Below the pieces are notes generated by a model. It was not told where the DNA came from. It made no database searches and worked only from the letters and a program-made list of their open reading frames with translations. A DNA stretch of 64,000 nt from Cerrena zonata (Eukaryota; Basidiomycota; Agaricomycetes; Polyporales; Cerrenaceae), in assembly GCA_038087015.1 (NCBI GenBank), contig JASBNA010000031.1:464712-528711 (forward strand), given 5' to 3'. This document shows positions 11,704 to 23,063 of this stretch, piece after piece (the stretch's first letter is position 1; the number at the start of each line of letters is the position of its first letter). The position numbers were made by a program, and so were the translations under genes.

Positions 11704-14291
11704 ATGTGGTCAGCTCTCTTAAGAACCACCGTTCTTTCTGCTGTTTTGATACCGATTGCATATGCTCAAATTTCTCCACCCGATTTCCCTCCTCTTCCTG
11801 TCCCCATCACGTCTGGTTACACCCAAACAGACTTGGATCAGTGTGAGCTATTTGTTTTATCATGTTCCAGGCTCTCGCCTGACAGTAGACTATAGTATGG
11901 CAGTCTGTTGAGCAGAGTGGTATTCCAGTCGTGAAGGCCAATATCACTCGAGTCCTGGAGCCCCTTGCAAACTTCTCCGTCGGCCCCGAGCCCCCACGAT
12001 TCAGACCAGCATATTTGCAAGCTAACACCAGCGGCCTTAAACTTCCCGAAGGTTTCTTGTACGGAGTTTCCACGTCAGCGACTCAGGTTGAGGGAGCGGT
12101 CAAAGAAGGCGGACGCGGACCCAGGTAAGTATTAATGGAAGGCCCCTTCAAGTGCGTCTCCTAGCTGATATCTTCTCCTGACAATAGTAGCTGGGATTGG
12201 ATATGTCACAACGTTCCATCCACTTGTAGTGGCGAAACCCCCGATGTGGCGGTAAACGAGTATTATCAGTACAAGCAAGACATTCAACGGGTCAAGGCCA
12301 TGGGAGTGAACACGTTCAGTTTCTCTATTGCGTGGCCAAGAATACTTCCGTTCGGTAGCAAAGGTAGTCCTGTTAGCGAGGAGGGACTCAAATTTGTGCG
12401 ATCCTTTAAGCCGATCATTTCTTCCACTGATAGCTGTTGCTGTTTTATAGTACGACGACTTCATCGATGAGTTATTGAAGAATGGGATCGAGCCCGTAGC
12501 TACTCTGTTTCACTGGTATGTTTCATTCCTGATTAACAGAATCGAACCATTTGTTGATGATGTCTTTACATAGGGATACTCCTATCAATCTTATGTCTCA
12601 AGGCGGGTTCCTTAACCGTAGCATTGTAGAAGACTTCAACAACTACGCTTCAATTGTCTTCCAGAGGTACGGAAAGAAGGTTAAGACTTGGATCACATTC
12701 AATGAGCCTCTCGTTAGTCATTCACTACTCCGTCTGTGTTCGGAAACTTATCACTATCTGAATATAGGTTTATTGTGCAATTTATGCTGTGAGCATCCTG
12801 ATTCATCCTGATTTTTTTTCTCAACGTATCTCACATCAAACACCAGACATTTCCTTTCGACGCTACGCAAAAAGGCGGGGTTAACGTAACATTATCCCCT
12901 TTTATCTGTGCACCCAATGTATGGTTCTCTCTTTACGTCCGCTAGCGATAGGTCTCATGCCATTAAGTAGCTTATCGAAGCTCATGCCACTGCGGTTCAG
13001 ACCTACCGTGGCCTCGTGTCTCGAGGGAAGATCGCGAAGGGGAAGATTGCCATAAAGCATGATGGTCAAAAGCCCGTATGTATTAGATCGAAACTCTTCG
13101 TAATATGTTAATCAACTCGATCTAGCTGCCTTTCGATCCTGATAGCGAAAGTGACAGTAAAGTTGCGGACCGCGTAGCGGACTTCTACCTCGGGTTATTC
13201 TCCCAGCCTATACACGGTGAGCATATGCCTCTAGTTCGGCCCTTCGTGCAGCTTATATTCTTCTGTAGTCGATGGTAATTACCCTCAAATTATAGAGGAC
13301 ACATTCCCTCCTAGTATTCTACGCCGCTTCACCGATGAGGAGAAGGAGATCATAAAAGGGAGTGCTGATTTCTATGCCATTGGTACCATTTCCTCATATA
13401 GAACTTGATTCCTGGTGTTGATTCTGTGTCATTAGATGCATATGCTGTCACCGTAGCGAAGACGGCACCAGGAGGCCTTGAAGCATGTATCTCAGATGTG
13501 AACAATGCTTATTGGCCCGGTAAGTCTTGACATCGTCTAATGTTTCCGAATATTATACTTACTCGTTCCATGAAGTCTGTCAGGATACCAATCCTGTGAC
13601 ACAGCACAGTCGTGTGAATGGTTGGCCAATCGGTGCCGCGGCTGACCCAGCCAATACTGGGTTAATTTCTTTCCATAACCTATTTTATCCCAACTTACTG
13701 ACAGTGTTTGATTCGCCAGATTGATTGATACGACTCAGCACATGAGAGAATTTCTCAAATGGTTGTCTGAGAAATACCCCAGTCCTGGGGGTATATATAT
13801 CACAGAGTTTGGCTTCACAGAACCGGTGAGTTGTCGTTTAGGTTAACACGATCATAGTTCTCTCTTAACTGGTCTATCGATGTCGAAAGTTTGAGGTCTT
13901 GCTACCCGAATTGTATCAAATAACCTGGGATGAGCGTCGTGCAAACTACCTCTTGGATTACCTCAACGAAGCGTTGCTCGCTATAAACGGTCAGTTTCAA
14001 CCTAAAGGTGGAACGAAACATAAGACTAATGGAGTTCATTATCAGAGGATAAAATTGACCTGAGAGGGATGTTCATCTGGACCCCTTTCGATAATTTGTA
14101 TGTTATCTCTTTCTTTCTATTTGAGGAAGCTTTTGGTGACACAATTTCTGTTTACTAGTGAATGGCGTAGTGCCACCCAACTAAAATACGGTCTGCAGCA
14201 CACCAATTTCTCGGCACCGGGATTGGATAGGACGTATAAGATATCGTTCTTCCAAGTTCGGGATTTCTTCAGAGAGCATCTTCCCAAGTAG
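11704..14291 (+). CDS. secreted GH1 beta-glucosidase-like enzyme, copy 1
   Basis: Glycoside hydrolase family 1 protein of roughly 500 residues from about 14 short exons. The start at 11704 gives a signal peptide (MWSALLRTTVLSAVLIPIAYAQ); an upstream in-frame Met at 11524 would bury it. GH1 blocks in order: FLYGVSTSATQVEGAV, SFSIAWPRILPFG, GIEPVATLFHWDTP, then WITFNEP with the acid/base Glu, NYASIVFQRYGKKVKTW, GGIYITEFGFTEP with the nucleophile Glu, DLRGMFIWTPFDNF and LDRTYKISFFQVRDFF before the stop. GH1 enzymes hydrolyse beta-glucosides or galactosides such as cellobiose; here outside the cell. The nucleophile loop reads TEFG instead of the usual TENG, as in copy 2. All exons join in frame, so the gene appears intact. 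It is paralogous to 36142-38697 along its full length. Confidence 0.88.
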
Positions 14292-15058
14292 CTGATACAA
14301 GCTTTGTCTTGTCTACCTTGTTCCAGTATCGTCACTTCTTTCATTTCGGATACTCATTCACAGCTACATAGATGAATGTTTAGAGTAGAGAATGACAAAG
14401 AGTTCGAACACTAGGACATATGTCAGATATCTAGTAGAAATACCTGGTACTTACTACTTGATTGCATTTTTCGATTGATGGTCTACCTGAAAGACTGAAT
14501 GCCGGATCTCAAGAGTGTTCTTGTCCACTAATTGTGATCTCACTTTAATTATGCGTACCACAAGATATGAGCATTGGTAACAATTTAGACTACCAGTAGG
14601 CAAGATAAAGACCGTGCCCCCGACACCCGTCCCACATCCGTATATTTGTCGTATTCATCATCTATCTCTGATCGTAATGTATGAAAATAAGGACCGAGCA
14701 CTCTTGCTCTCTGAGGGTCAATGATACTCGGTTGGAGGAACGGCATAATACGCAAGTACGAGCGACTGCAATGCATCTGCAGGAAAGTTAGACGAGTGAA
14801 AATAGCGAGTCGGCATTCTTACCTTTCGTAGTCTTGTGATCTCTATCACCGCATTTGTACAATGTTGATGTCTTCTACTGGAGATCAAGCCGTCGGACAA
14901 CGCCCTTTGCTGTCGGAGAATCTCAAGCATGGCACTGAAATACTGATTTGGGGAATTTACGGCCGAGTAAGGCCCACCTCGAGACGGTAGCACTATATAC
15001 ATTCGAAGATTGGTATAGCATAAAAGAAGATGGAAGGGAAGTGGACTCACTCGAAGCA
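14292..15058 (-). other. possible extra 3' exons of GD-VGYI paralog 2
   Basis: On the minus strand the YIEK-equivalent site of paralog 2 is followed by a donor (gtatgt) and a fitting acceptor at about 15065. Beyond it, frames reading LPSRGGPYSAVNSPNQYFSA and NAVIEITRLRK, then DPQRARVLGPYFHTL, can be joined and stop at 14585. The other paralogs show no matching exons, so this extension is speculative. Otherwise the stretch holds only the 3' flank of the GH1 gene. Confidence 0.25.
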
Positions 15059-16646
15059 TCAGTAAAAGGCTATATATAGCAGGATAAACGAGCAGCACAA
15101 TTGGAAGAGTCGACGATAACATACCCTATCGACACAGTTCAATATACTAGTAACGTCGACTCTCGAGACGGGGTGACAATATTGGGCACTTCTCCGTCTC
15201 GCTGAGATGTGGTGCATGCAGTTTCTTTCATCAATACCGTCATGTTTGGACGACACATTGGGATGCGTGTCATCTTTGGTTGTGTCAAAACCTAGGTAGA
15301 TCAAATTAACACGTTCCGTGAATCGATGTATCAGCTAGCTTACCACCGCTACTCGCCATTGTGAACGGAAAACCTTCTCCAAGTTCATCATTGATCAGGG
15401 TATCAATATTCACAGTCTTGTGTGAGACAAATCAGTGAAATGTCTACGACGGTTCCGTTACCACTCACCAGGCCAAATTGTGGGGCGACGAAAGTATTTT
15501 GCGTGTCAACTGTATCTATGTCATCAGGCTTCGACAGTATTAATTATGTTTATGTTCCAGCTCAGGGAGCGACTAAACGCACAATGTGGAGGTTAAGTAT
15601 ACGATCGGCAGGTAATCGAGGCTACACTCAATGAGTCAGCGTAATCCTAGTAATTATTTATAGAAAGACAAACCTTCTTGGAGCACTCGGGTTCCATAAC
15701 CACCTCCATCTCTCCGATATCACTTGTTGGTACTAGACTAACGTCCTCGGAAAGGTGGCCAGAATCTGCAGCTGCCAAAATCAAAGGGACTATGCGCAGT
15801 ACGCGATACTTAGCCCTGTAAGCCTGCAGAAAAATGCAGTCCTTCGCCTCCGGTCTTGTCGGATCCGTTGGAGAAGGAACCGTGCTCAAATCTGATTCCC
15901 GAGGCGGTTGTTCTTCAAAGCTGTCTGACTTGCGAGTCTGAGGACTCGTTTGCTGTCGTTCCGTAGGGATTGGTCCCAACGTTCCGTACGGTACGCGTCC
16001 TCGTAAGGAAACTTGCAGTACTTCTTCGGTATTGTTAAAGCATGCGATAGCCCATTTTCTTGCTTTGATATAACCACGCACGAGGATTATGTCTTCTTTG
16101 TCGATGATGGGAGACCCTTCTTCTTGAGTGGCCCACTCGTGCCAAGACCTATGGTTGCGACGCATGTATTCAATCCAATCACGGTTATGCGGAACCACGA
16201 CATTCTCGCATCCTTCCTGCAATGCCAACAACGCCCCGGTTCCTTCCACGCATCGATATCGGCACGTCATAATGGGAGAGTCTGGTTGCTCATTTCTAAC
16301 TCGTGATTTAAGCCCACTGATCACATAAGAAGAATAAAGCAATTATAACGCACGGGATGGATGTCTGCAAGACATTCTCACTCGTATAAATTTGAGCTTG
16401 GAGTTGGTTTGGGTAATGCCCAGGTTTGTGGCTTTTTCTAAGGGGTTCAAAGTTCTTGGGTAGATCCCCTCTGTTTCGCTCGGGATCAAGTATGTTGAGA
16501 AGCAGGTGCCAGGATCCATTATCCTGATCAATATAACCAACGTCACCTATCAACACTTCGTCGGGTGAGGGTTCTGGTCGCCACAGAGCACGGCCGTGTC
16601 CTAGCTTGCTGAGATGCTCTTGATATACCTTGGTCGTCCTATTCAT
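15059..16646 (-). CDS. GD-VGYI family paralog 2 (unknown function)
   Basis: Intact paralog of the four-member family. Exon 1 (from 16646) has KVYQEHLSKLGHGRALWRPE and GDVGYIDQDNGSWHLLFNIL. After a short intron comes GTGALLALQEGC, VVPHNRDWIEYMRRNHRSW, DIILVRGYIKARKWAIACF and GRVPYGTLGPI, then a Pro/Thr-rich linker, CIFLQAYRAKYRVLR and MEPECSKK. Small downstream exons match the paralogs: KPDDIDTVDTQNTFVAPQFG (about 15465-15530), TVNIDTLINDELGEGF (about 15350-15415) and RVDVTSILNCVDRV (near 15125-15170). No transmembrane segment or catalytic signature is visible, and I do not recognise a named domain. The end at 15059 is the readthrough stop after the last conserved exon; a further splice there is possible. 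The shared intron positions among the four copies support the model. Confidence 0.6.
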
Positions 16647-16740
16647 CCTAATAAAGGCGTTACGCAGGTACTGAGAGCTTATAAAGGCGGACAGTGCTAG
16701 TGGACGCTCGAGCTCGGAGGAAACCCGAAGATTTGATCAT

Positions 16741-16815
16741 ACCAAGAATCAGATTGACCAAGCTATATAACAAGCGCGATGTCAAGGGTGTGCATGGTCA
16801 GAGGACCTAGGGCAG
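16741..16815 (-). promoter_or_regulatory. conserved promoter block of GD-VGYI paralog 2
   Basis: Minus-strand order: CCCTAGGTCCTCTGACC, CTTGACATCGCGCTTG, TTATATAGC (TATA-like) and TTGGTCAATCTGATTCTTGG, 95-170 bp before the start codon. It matches the blocks upstream of the other three copies. The remainder of 16647-17270 holds no recognisable gene. Confidence 0.55.
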
Positions 16816-17270
16816 CTTCCATGCACCCGTATATAGAGAAAGGGTCCTATCTCTGTGAATAGGTTTCATCATGGGTTCGACGGGGTTCCAGATCGAAAAG
16901 TAGGGAAAAGTGTGAGAAATCCTTCGCTGAGCTACCAGAATGTCAAGTTTTGTGAGAGATTATTGCAACTATTGAAAGTAAAGCGATGCAAGATATTCCT
17001 TGTCTAAGTGTAGTGAATATGTCTTTTCTAAGAATTGTCATCGGCGTCCGAGCTTGGTTCCAGCATCGACGGTTTACATAATCGACTACAGTAAGGGAGG
17101 AAAGTCGGCCCGTTTAAATGAGTGCACATTCAACATACAGCGATGATACAGCTGGAGCAAGCTGAAGCCCAGAAGAAAATGAATACCTATGCCGAATACT
17201 GCTCGCCTCACATCTACGCATGAACCAGGATCAAATAACTCGGACTGCCGGAGTTCTGGACTAGTATATG

Positions 17271-19637
17271 TCAATTCCAGGGTGAAATACGGTGAACGAA
17301 CTGATAACATACCTTTTCAATATAACTACTGAGCTTACTTGCGATGTCCGACCTTAGAACAGAGTGGCCCTGCGGGCTCTTCTCTCTCGCAGGGATTTGT
17401 CGCATTGCTGTACGATCGGGCAACTTCATATTATCCCCGTCCCCAACGCCACGACTGTTAGGTAAGGAATTAGGACACCTAGCGAAAACATCTTTGGGAG
17501 AGCCATCGAGTTCAAGTTTGAGTGTCGCAGCTATAGACTTATGATCAGAACACATCATGGATCGTTGAGTGGGCTCATCTTACCACCACTACTCGTAACC
17601 ATGTATGGGAAACGTTGTCTTAATTCATCATCCGTTAAACTATCGATGTCGACAGCCTTGTGAGAAGTGAGTTCGTAAATTGTTCATGACGGTTGTCAAC
17701 CATAAAAATGATACTCACCAAGCCCGACTGAGGGTCGATAAACATATCTGGTACGATGGCCACATCTGCATCAGTAGACTTTGGTGGTGTCAGTTACATA
17801 TAGATTTACATCAGGAGATATGAAATGTACCGCGAGGAGATAGTCGAGAATACGAGCGACCGGTAATCGAGGCTGTATTTGACTGGTTAAAGGAGCCCCT
17901 GTGATTCTCTGCAGAGACAAACCTTGGAGTACTCAGGTTCCATAACCACCTCAACTTCTTCAACGTCCTCCATCGGTACTGAATCTTCATCCTCAGAAGA
18001 GTCATCCCCTGATAAGTCACCGGGATCCGCGCTTCCTTCTAGTTTCAAGAGTAACGGCCTCTTCTTCTTTATGACATACCTGGCCCTATAGAGTAACATG
18101 AAGACGCAGTCCGTAGGAGTATCAGGTGGCGGTGAGTTGACATCTGCCAGTTGTGGGGGCTGTGATGAATCAACATCCTTCACATGTGACTCTCGAGACT
18201 GAAAGGTCTCTGATTTTCGAGACTCCGGGGAGCGGACGGTTTCAGTTTGCGAAGACAATGTTAAGTCAAAGTCTACAGCATATGGAATTCCCCCGTGTAG
18301 AGCGAAGTGCATTCTTTGGCTCTTGTCGTGAAGGCATGCGACGGCCCAGCTTTTCGCCTTGTAAAAACCATGAACGAGAACTATCTCATTTTTCTTCATC
18401 ACTAACTTGCGGTCTCGAGTGATCCACTCATGCCAAGATCTGTGATTGCGTTGCATATAATCTGCCCATGCCTTATTATGCGGTATGCATTCCAGATCGC
18501 CTCCATGTTGCAGCGCGAGTAGTGCACCAGAACCACGACGAGAGTGATATTGTGACGCCGCGCCAACGGCGACTCCACCGGGACCTCTATAAATAATAAA
18601 ATTAGATAAATAGAGTAAGCGTATGGGCTATATAGTGTCCCAAAATTATTTTCCGCGGTAAGTACCAGAATTGAGTGATTTCGCGGTAAGTTGAGTGTTC
18701 AGGGCACTTTCCGCGCGCGAAGTGTCCAAAGACTTCCGCGCTCTGTTGGAGACAATTGTTGCGCGCGGCAATATTTCTGGTGACATTTCTGTCAAATGGG
18801 TTGATGGAGGCTATCCGAACGTTGTATCAACCCAGTCTTTTCTAGTAAATTCTGATGTTACTGGCGGTCTTAGAAATATGAAGCAAAGGGTTTGCTTCCC
18901 TTACAAGACGCCATAATGATCCAGGGGTAACATTATAATGATTATTATAACATTGGGAAGATACCAGTACTATATCACAAGAGGCATGACAATCCCGGGG
19001 ATCCCTTATTATTCTTACATGAATTTTTAGTCTCTTACTAGCTCAACCCATTAGCTCTGAATGTCTTGTTAATTTGGAGTTCTTGAGACTCTATCTCATT
19101 TCTTATTGCTTCATGTCGGACATGAGACATAGAGAGTTGAGTTACGGAACTCTGACCCACCGTGCAACTAGCCTCAAGTTAGTGTCGAGGTTCTGCAACT
19201 TAGCGCGGAATCACCGACCAACGTACCGCGCGCGAGCTAAATACATACCGCGGAAGGCGATAATTTTGGGACACTATATTACCCATATAAGCGTGAATGT
19301 ACACAACACACACTGAACCCCCCATCTCTATTTTGGTTTCTCTGATTGATTTGTTCAAGTAGACCGGTGACTGGAGCTGTCGGCGAAAATATATAGATTG
19401 GATACGAAGATCCTCATCTTCAACAGCCTCGAAGTGTTTGTGCGCGCCATCTTCTAATTCTTCGTGTCGTTCGCGATCAAGAATGTTGAATAATAGATGC
19501 CAGGATCCACTGTCTGAATTGATATAACCAACATCTCCGATACGTACTTCGTAAGGTGAGGGTTCTGGCCTCCACAAGGCACGACCAAGTTGCAATTCCC
19601 TAAGATTCTCCTGATACACCCTAGCCGATTTGGTCAT
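17271..19637 (-). CDS. GD-VGYI family paralog 3, intron carries an insertion element
   Basis: Starts at 19637 (MTKSARVYQENL); an upstream Met at 19766 would add a stretch absent from the paralogs. Exon 1 contains RALWRPEPSPYEVRIGDVGY and GSWHLLFNILD. The first intron is ~700 bp instead of ~50 bp because of the element at 18630-19279. Exon 2 (from about 18590) has SGALLALQHGGDLECIPHNK, MQRNHRSWHEW, IVLVHGFYKAKSWAVACL, CVFMLLYRARYVIKK, an acidic patch and MEPEYSK. Later exons read STDADVAIVPDMFIDPQSGL, AVDIDSLTDDELRQRFPYMV and VLRSDIASKLSSYIEK. Two donors fit exon 1 (frame suggests the second gtgtgt). No stop disrupts the frame, so splicing of the element would leave the protein intact. The end at 17271 is a readthrough stop. 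Function unknown. Confidence 0.55.
18630..19279. mobile_element. MITE-like terminal-inverted-repeat element (~650 bp)
   Basis: The left end (18630-18660, ATATAGTGTCCCAAAATTAT then TTTCCGCGGTA) is repeated inverted at the right end (19246-19279), differing only by a 3-nt indel. Subterminal CGCGGTAAGTT / AACTTAGCGCG motifs extend the inverted similarity. The ends flank TA-rich sequence, compatible with a TA target duplication as in Tc1/mariner-like elements, but the duplication cannot be separated from the TATA at the tip. No transposase-length frame lies inside; a 73-codon plus-strand frame (18695-18916) is unrecognised. It sits inside intron 1 of a minus-strand gene. Confidence 0.75.
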
Positions 19638-19770
19638 AGAAGCGGACGTATAATGAGAATGAGATATTATGATGCTGTAGGAGTCAATAGCGAGAACTCG
19701 AGTATGCGAATGAAGCACGTACAGCGGTTTCCTTGAGTTCAAGTTGGACCTTGAGAGGGATCTCATTAGT

Positions 19771-19836
19771 CACGCCTGCCTTGTACTATAACAAGCTCGA
19801 TGTCATGGGTATATCCGGTCAGAGGGTCCAGGGTAA
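19771..19836 (-). promoter_or_regulatory. conserved promoter block of GD-VGYI paralog 3
   Basis: Minus strand: GGACCCTCTGACC, CATGACATCGAGCTTG, TTATAGTACAAGG, located 134-200 bp before the start. It shares element order and spacing with the blocks of the other paralogs. Paralogs 3 and 4 diverge from this 1.1-kb interval (19638-20743), which holds no other recognisable gene. Confidence 0.5.
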
Positions 19837-20549
19837 CTTCTCTACACTCACGCGTACAGATAAAGCGCTATCTTTGTGTGCTAGCATTCATCGATATTCA
19901 TCATGTGGTAGACCAGGTTCCAAATCGAACAGTAGGTGCAACGTAAATGATGTGTTCGAATTTTCGCAAAGAACCGAATGGCGGGGACCGTTCAACCGGG
20001 AATACCAGATATACCCCTGCGCTAAGTAGAGTAAAGATATACCTGAAATACAAAGGTGCTGAGGATTGAGTTGTTGAACCAATCATCAATTTCAGGCTTG
20101 GCCTACACTAACGGTAGTGTGGCTAATTGAGAAGAAAATGATCGGTGACATCGCTGCCTTCGAATCTTCCTCCCACGGTATCTACATACAGGCTCGGTCT
20201 CAATTCAACTTGTTCATGATCAGTCACTAGTCACTACTCAATACTCAATATTGGCACCACTTATTACTCTTTATCTCAATCATCTAATGTTTAGCGTCGA
20301 GACGTCTACGGCTAGAGAAAGATTATAACTGGGGCCTGCATCTTCGTTCTACTTGTGTACTCACTCATTCAAGCTGGCAGCTTCGAATTCTCCACGGCAA
20401 GGGGCTTGAATGAGGAAGACTGATCTACTTTCACTCACTCGAATGACATCAACTCCATGTGCCGCTACCCTCACAACGTTGCATGGTCAATGGTCATGGG
20501 GTATCTATCCCTGCATGGAAGGCGTGGACTTACCCTGTTACAGAACTTA

Positions 20550-20640
20550 GCCCAGACCCTTGGACTCGGACCAAGGACACCGTTGACATCGCCGAGTCGC
20601 GCTTCTTGTACAAACAAAGCTCGGCCTATCTGATTCTTAC
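20550..20640 (+). promoter_or_regulatory. conserved promoter block of GD-VGYI paralog 4
   Basis: Plus strand: ACCGTTGACATCG, CGCGCTTCTTGTACA and GGCCTATCTGATTCTTAC, 104-194 bp before the start at 20744. This is the most diverged of the four blocks but keeps the same order, ending in the TCTGATTCTT motif found before paralog 2. Confidence 0.45.
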
Positions 20641-20743
20641 TCAGACCGAACCAGCTGTTTTATTGTGCGTATTTCTCTCGTATATCAGCATGTCATCGAG
20701 TGTTTACTAACTACATATCATCTCAGGTTCGAACATACACGAC

Positions 20744-22331
20744 TATGAGCAGATCGACCAAAGTGTACCACGAGGCTCTGAGCAAGCTAGGATATGGATT
20801 TCCTTTGTGGCGTCCAGAACCTTCACCCGATGAAGTGTGTATTGGAGATGTTGGTTACATCGATCCTGACAGTGGATCATGGCATTTATTATTCAATATC
20901 CTCGACCCTCAACGATACTCACAGGCAAGTGGTAAGCCTCCAGACTTCCAATGCTTGGAAGGGGAGGTTTTCAAAGAAAAGGCTAAATCGTTAGGGGCCG
21001 GGGTATATATGAGCGATTCAATACAGAAAATAGGCCCCGAATCTAAGTATGTGGCTTCATTGTGTTCGCATTTAACTATTTATTAAATAATCAACAGGGA
21101 CTCCCAAACCTTCGTCTACAAACCGAAAGATGATAAAACATCTGGTGCATTGTTAGCGTTACAGAAAGCCGGCTGTATCGAATCGCTCGATTATAGCCAT
21201 CACCATCGTGCATGGGTCGACCATATGCGTCGTTACCTCAACTCCTGGTATGAATGGGCCACCCGTAGAGTATATATCCAGAAGGAGGATATACTTTTAA
21301 TCAGTGGCTTTGTGAAGGCCAGCGCATGGTCGGTAGTAGCATTCCGGAGTCGGAATGAGGAACTGCGATTAAACCTACATGACGACGGAGTGCCGTACAA
21401 GGTCGAGGCACGTTCTCTACTCAATCAAACAGCTCCCATACCTGAATACCGTTCTGCGACCACCTTCACAACTTACTCGCAAGCTTCACAACCGACAGCT
21501 TCTTCCTCTCAGCCCTCATCGTCACCTGATGCTACCGATTGCGTTTTCCTAGTAGCCTATAGGGCCAAATATCGTATAATGCGCAAAGCTCGTATTGACA
21601 AATTACAAGCAAGTGCCGATCCCAAGGACTTATTCGAGGATGACTCTGATGACGACGAAAATCCAGTTCAAGTAGGTGATGTCGAGGAAACAATAATTGT
21701 TGAACCCGAATGCTCGAAGGTTCGTCTACGGAGAGAACTGCAGGGACTGACTCAATAAATTATCTATAGTCACAATCTCCCATCGATCGTATGCTCGACA
21801 CCCTCATTGCAGTGAGTTTCATTCTTTCTCGTGCAGAGAGAGTAGAGAGCTGAAGTTGTCAAAGTCTGCCAGTGTAGATGTGGCCACCGTATCGAAGACA
21901 CATATTGGTTCAAACTTCGCCTCTGTGAGTATAATTCAAACGATTGGATAGCGTTGATGATATCCTTACTAGTATTCATTCCCCGCAGGCTGTCCGTATT
22001 GATGATTTAACCGGTAATGGACTTGGACAACATCCCTCATACGCCGCGGCATGTGGTAATGGTAAGGTGCTTTGATATCTTGGCTTACAATATATACTGA
22101 ATCAATTTATCTATAGCTGCGGCATCAAAACCTAGCTCGGATATAGCCTCCGTTCCTTCCACTGTCCTCGATATGTCCAGCAGAGGTAGTGTCAGAAACG
22201 CAAGCAATGTCAAATTGTGCGATCGCACGGCAGTACAACACATTCCGATAGAAATAGAGAACCCTCAAAGATATTTTATTCCGAGGTCGAATATCGCGAG
22301 CAAGATAAGCTGTTACATCGAAAAGGTATGA
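20744..22331 (+). CDS. GD-VGYI family paralog 4 (unknown function)
   Basis: Only family member on the plus strand. Exon 1 (20744 to about 21045) reads STKVYHEALSKLGYGFPLW and IGDVGYIDPDSGSWHLLFNI. A ~55 nt intron follows, then DSQTFVYKPKDDKTSGALL, WVDHMRRYLNSWYEWATRR, ILLISGFVKASAWSVVAF, a Ser/Thr-rich linker, CVFLVAYRAKYRIMRK, an acidic DSDDDEN patch and VEPECSK. A ~147 nt intron then leads to SASVDVATVSKTHIGSNFAS (about 21868-21925), AVRIDDLTGNGLGQHPSYAA, and an exon ending IPRSNIASKISCYIEKV-stop. The final codons GTATGA may be either Val-stop or the start of a donor site, since the other copies have GTATGT/GTATGG there. Function unknown; no named domain seen. Confidence 0.6.
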
Positions 22332-22679
22332 ATGTCGCCAATTATTGATTTTACTGTCTATCGATCACCTACTCATTGCTCCGTTGGCACACCAGCTCAT
22401 CAACCCGACTGTTGTAGTGATATAACCACGGAGACGAGATCAGCACTACTCAACATACGCTGTCGTTCCCCTATATCCCCAATGTACCTTCAGGCTCCCT
22501 GGATCTTTGAATATACATGACTACATCGTTCACGGATACAGTGAAGTGGATTCATTTCCGAGAGAACACTGGCTAGCACTCTTGATACTGGGAATTTGAG
22601 ACACGAAGTCTTAAACAGACGATTTCTTCAGCGCGTTGCAGATTATTGAAGGCTTTATCTCTCAATATCATTCATCATG
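22332..22679. other. intergenic, nothing recognised
   Basis: Short interval between paralog 4 and the F-box fragment. If paralog 4 has a further exon it would lie here, but no frame resembles the other copies. Confidence 0.35.
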
Positions 22680-23063
22680 TCACTCGTGGATATAAGTTGG
22701 ATATTCAATGATGCTGGAGGAGGATGACGTCCGTACACAACCTAGCGATCTGGCGGAACTCACATATTCTTCAGACCACAGCGAGCGACCGAGACCAGAT
22801 ATATCGGTGTTTTGCGAAGCGAGGTAATCCACATACAGCAGTGACCTGATAGGTTCTAACCACTCGTGGCATAACAAGAGGTAGTTTGCTAGAGTCGATT
22901 GAGGCATCAAGGGAGCTATATCAAACCAAACGTCAAGAGGTATCTTGGATCGACTCGGAGGAGCAACGGTGCTGTTTGAGCCGGGACATATTATTCGAGG
23001 CCTACACCAATGATTTAATGTATCCGACAACGTTGCTCTAGCGATAGTTACCTTGTCTTGCAT
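22680..23063 (-). pseudogene. F-box N-terminal fragment
   Basis: A 127-codon frame with an F-box-like segment: KIPLDVWFDIAPLMP, STLANYLLLCHEWLEPIRSL and LYVDYLA. F-box proteins recruit substrates to SCF ubiquitin ligases and in basidiomycetes normally carry a long LRR-like C-terminal part of 300 or more residues. Here a possible donor (gtgagt) follows SLWSEEY, but no downstream exon is recognised, so it looks like a truncated copy. A very short protein remains possible. Confidence 0.45.

Noticed and set aside
18695..18916. 73-codon frame inside the inverted-repeat element as a transposase fragment.
   Set aside because: No DDE-type motif or recognisable similarity; too short to distinguish from chance.
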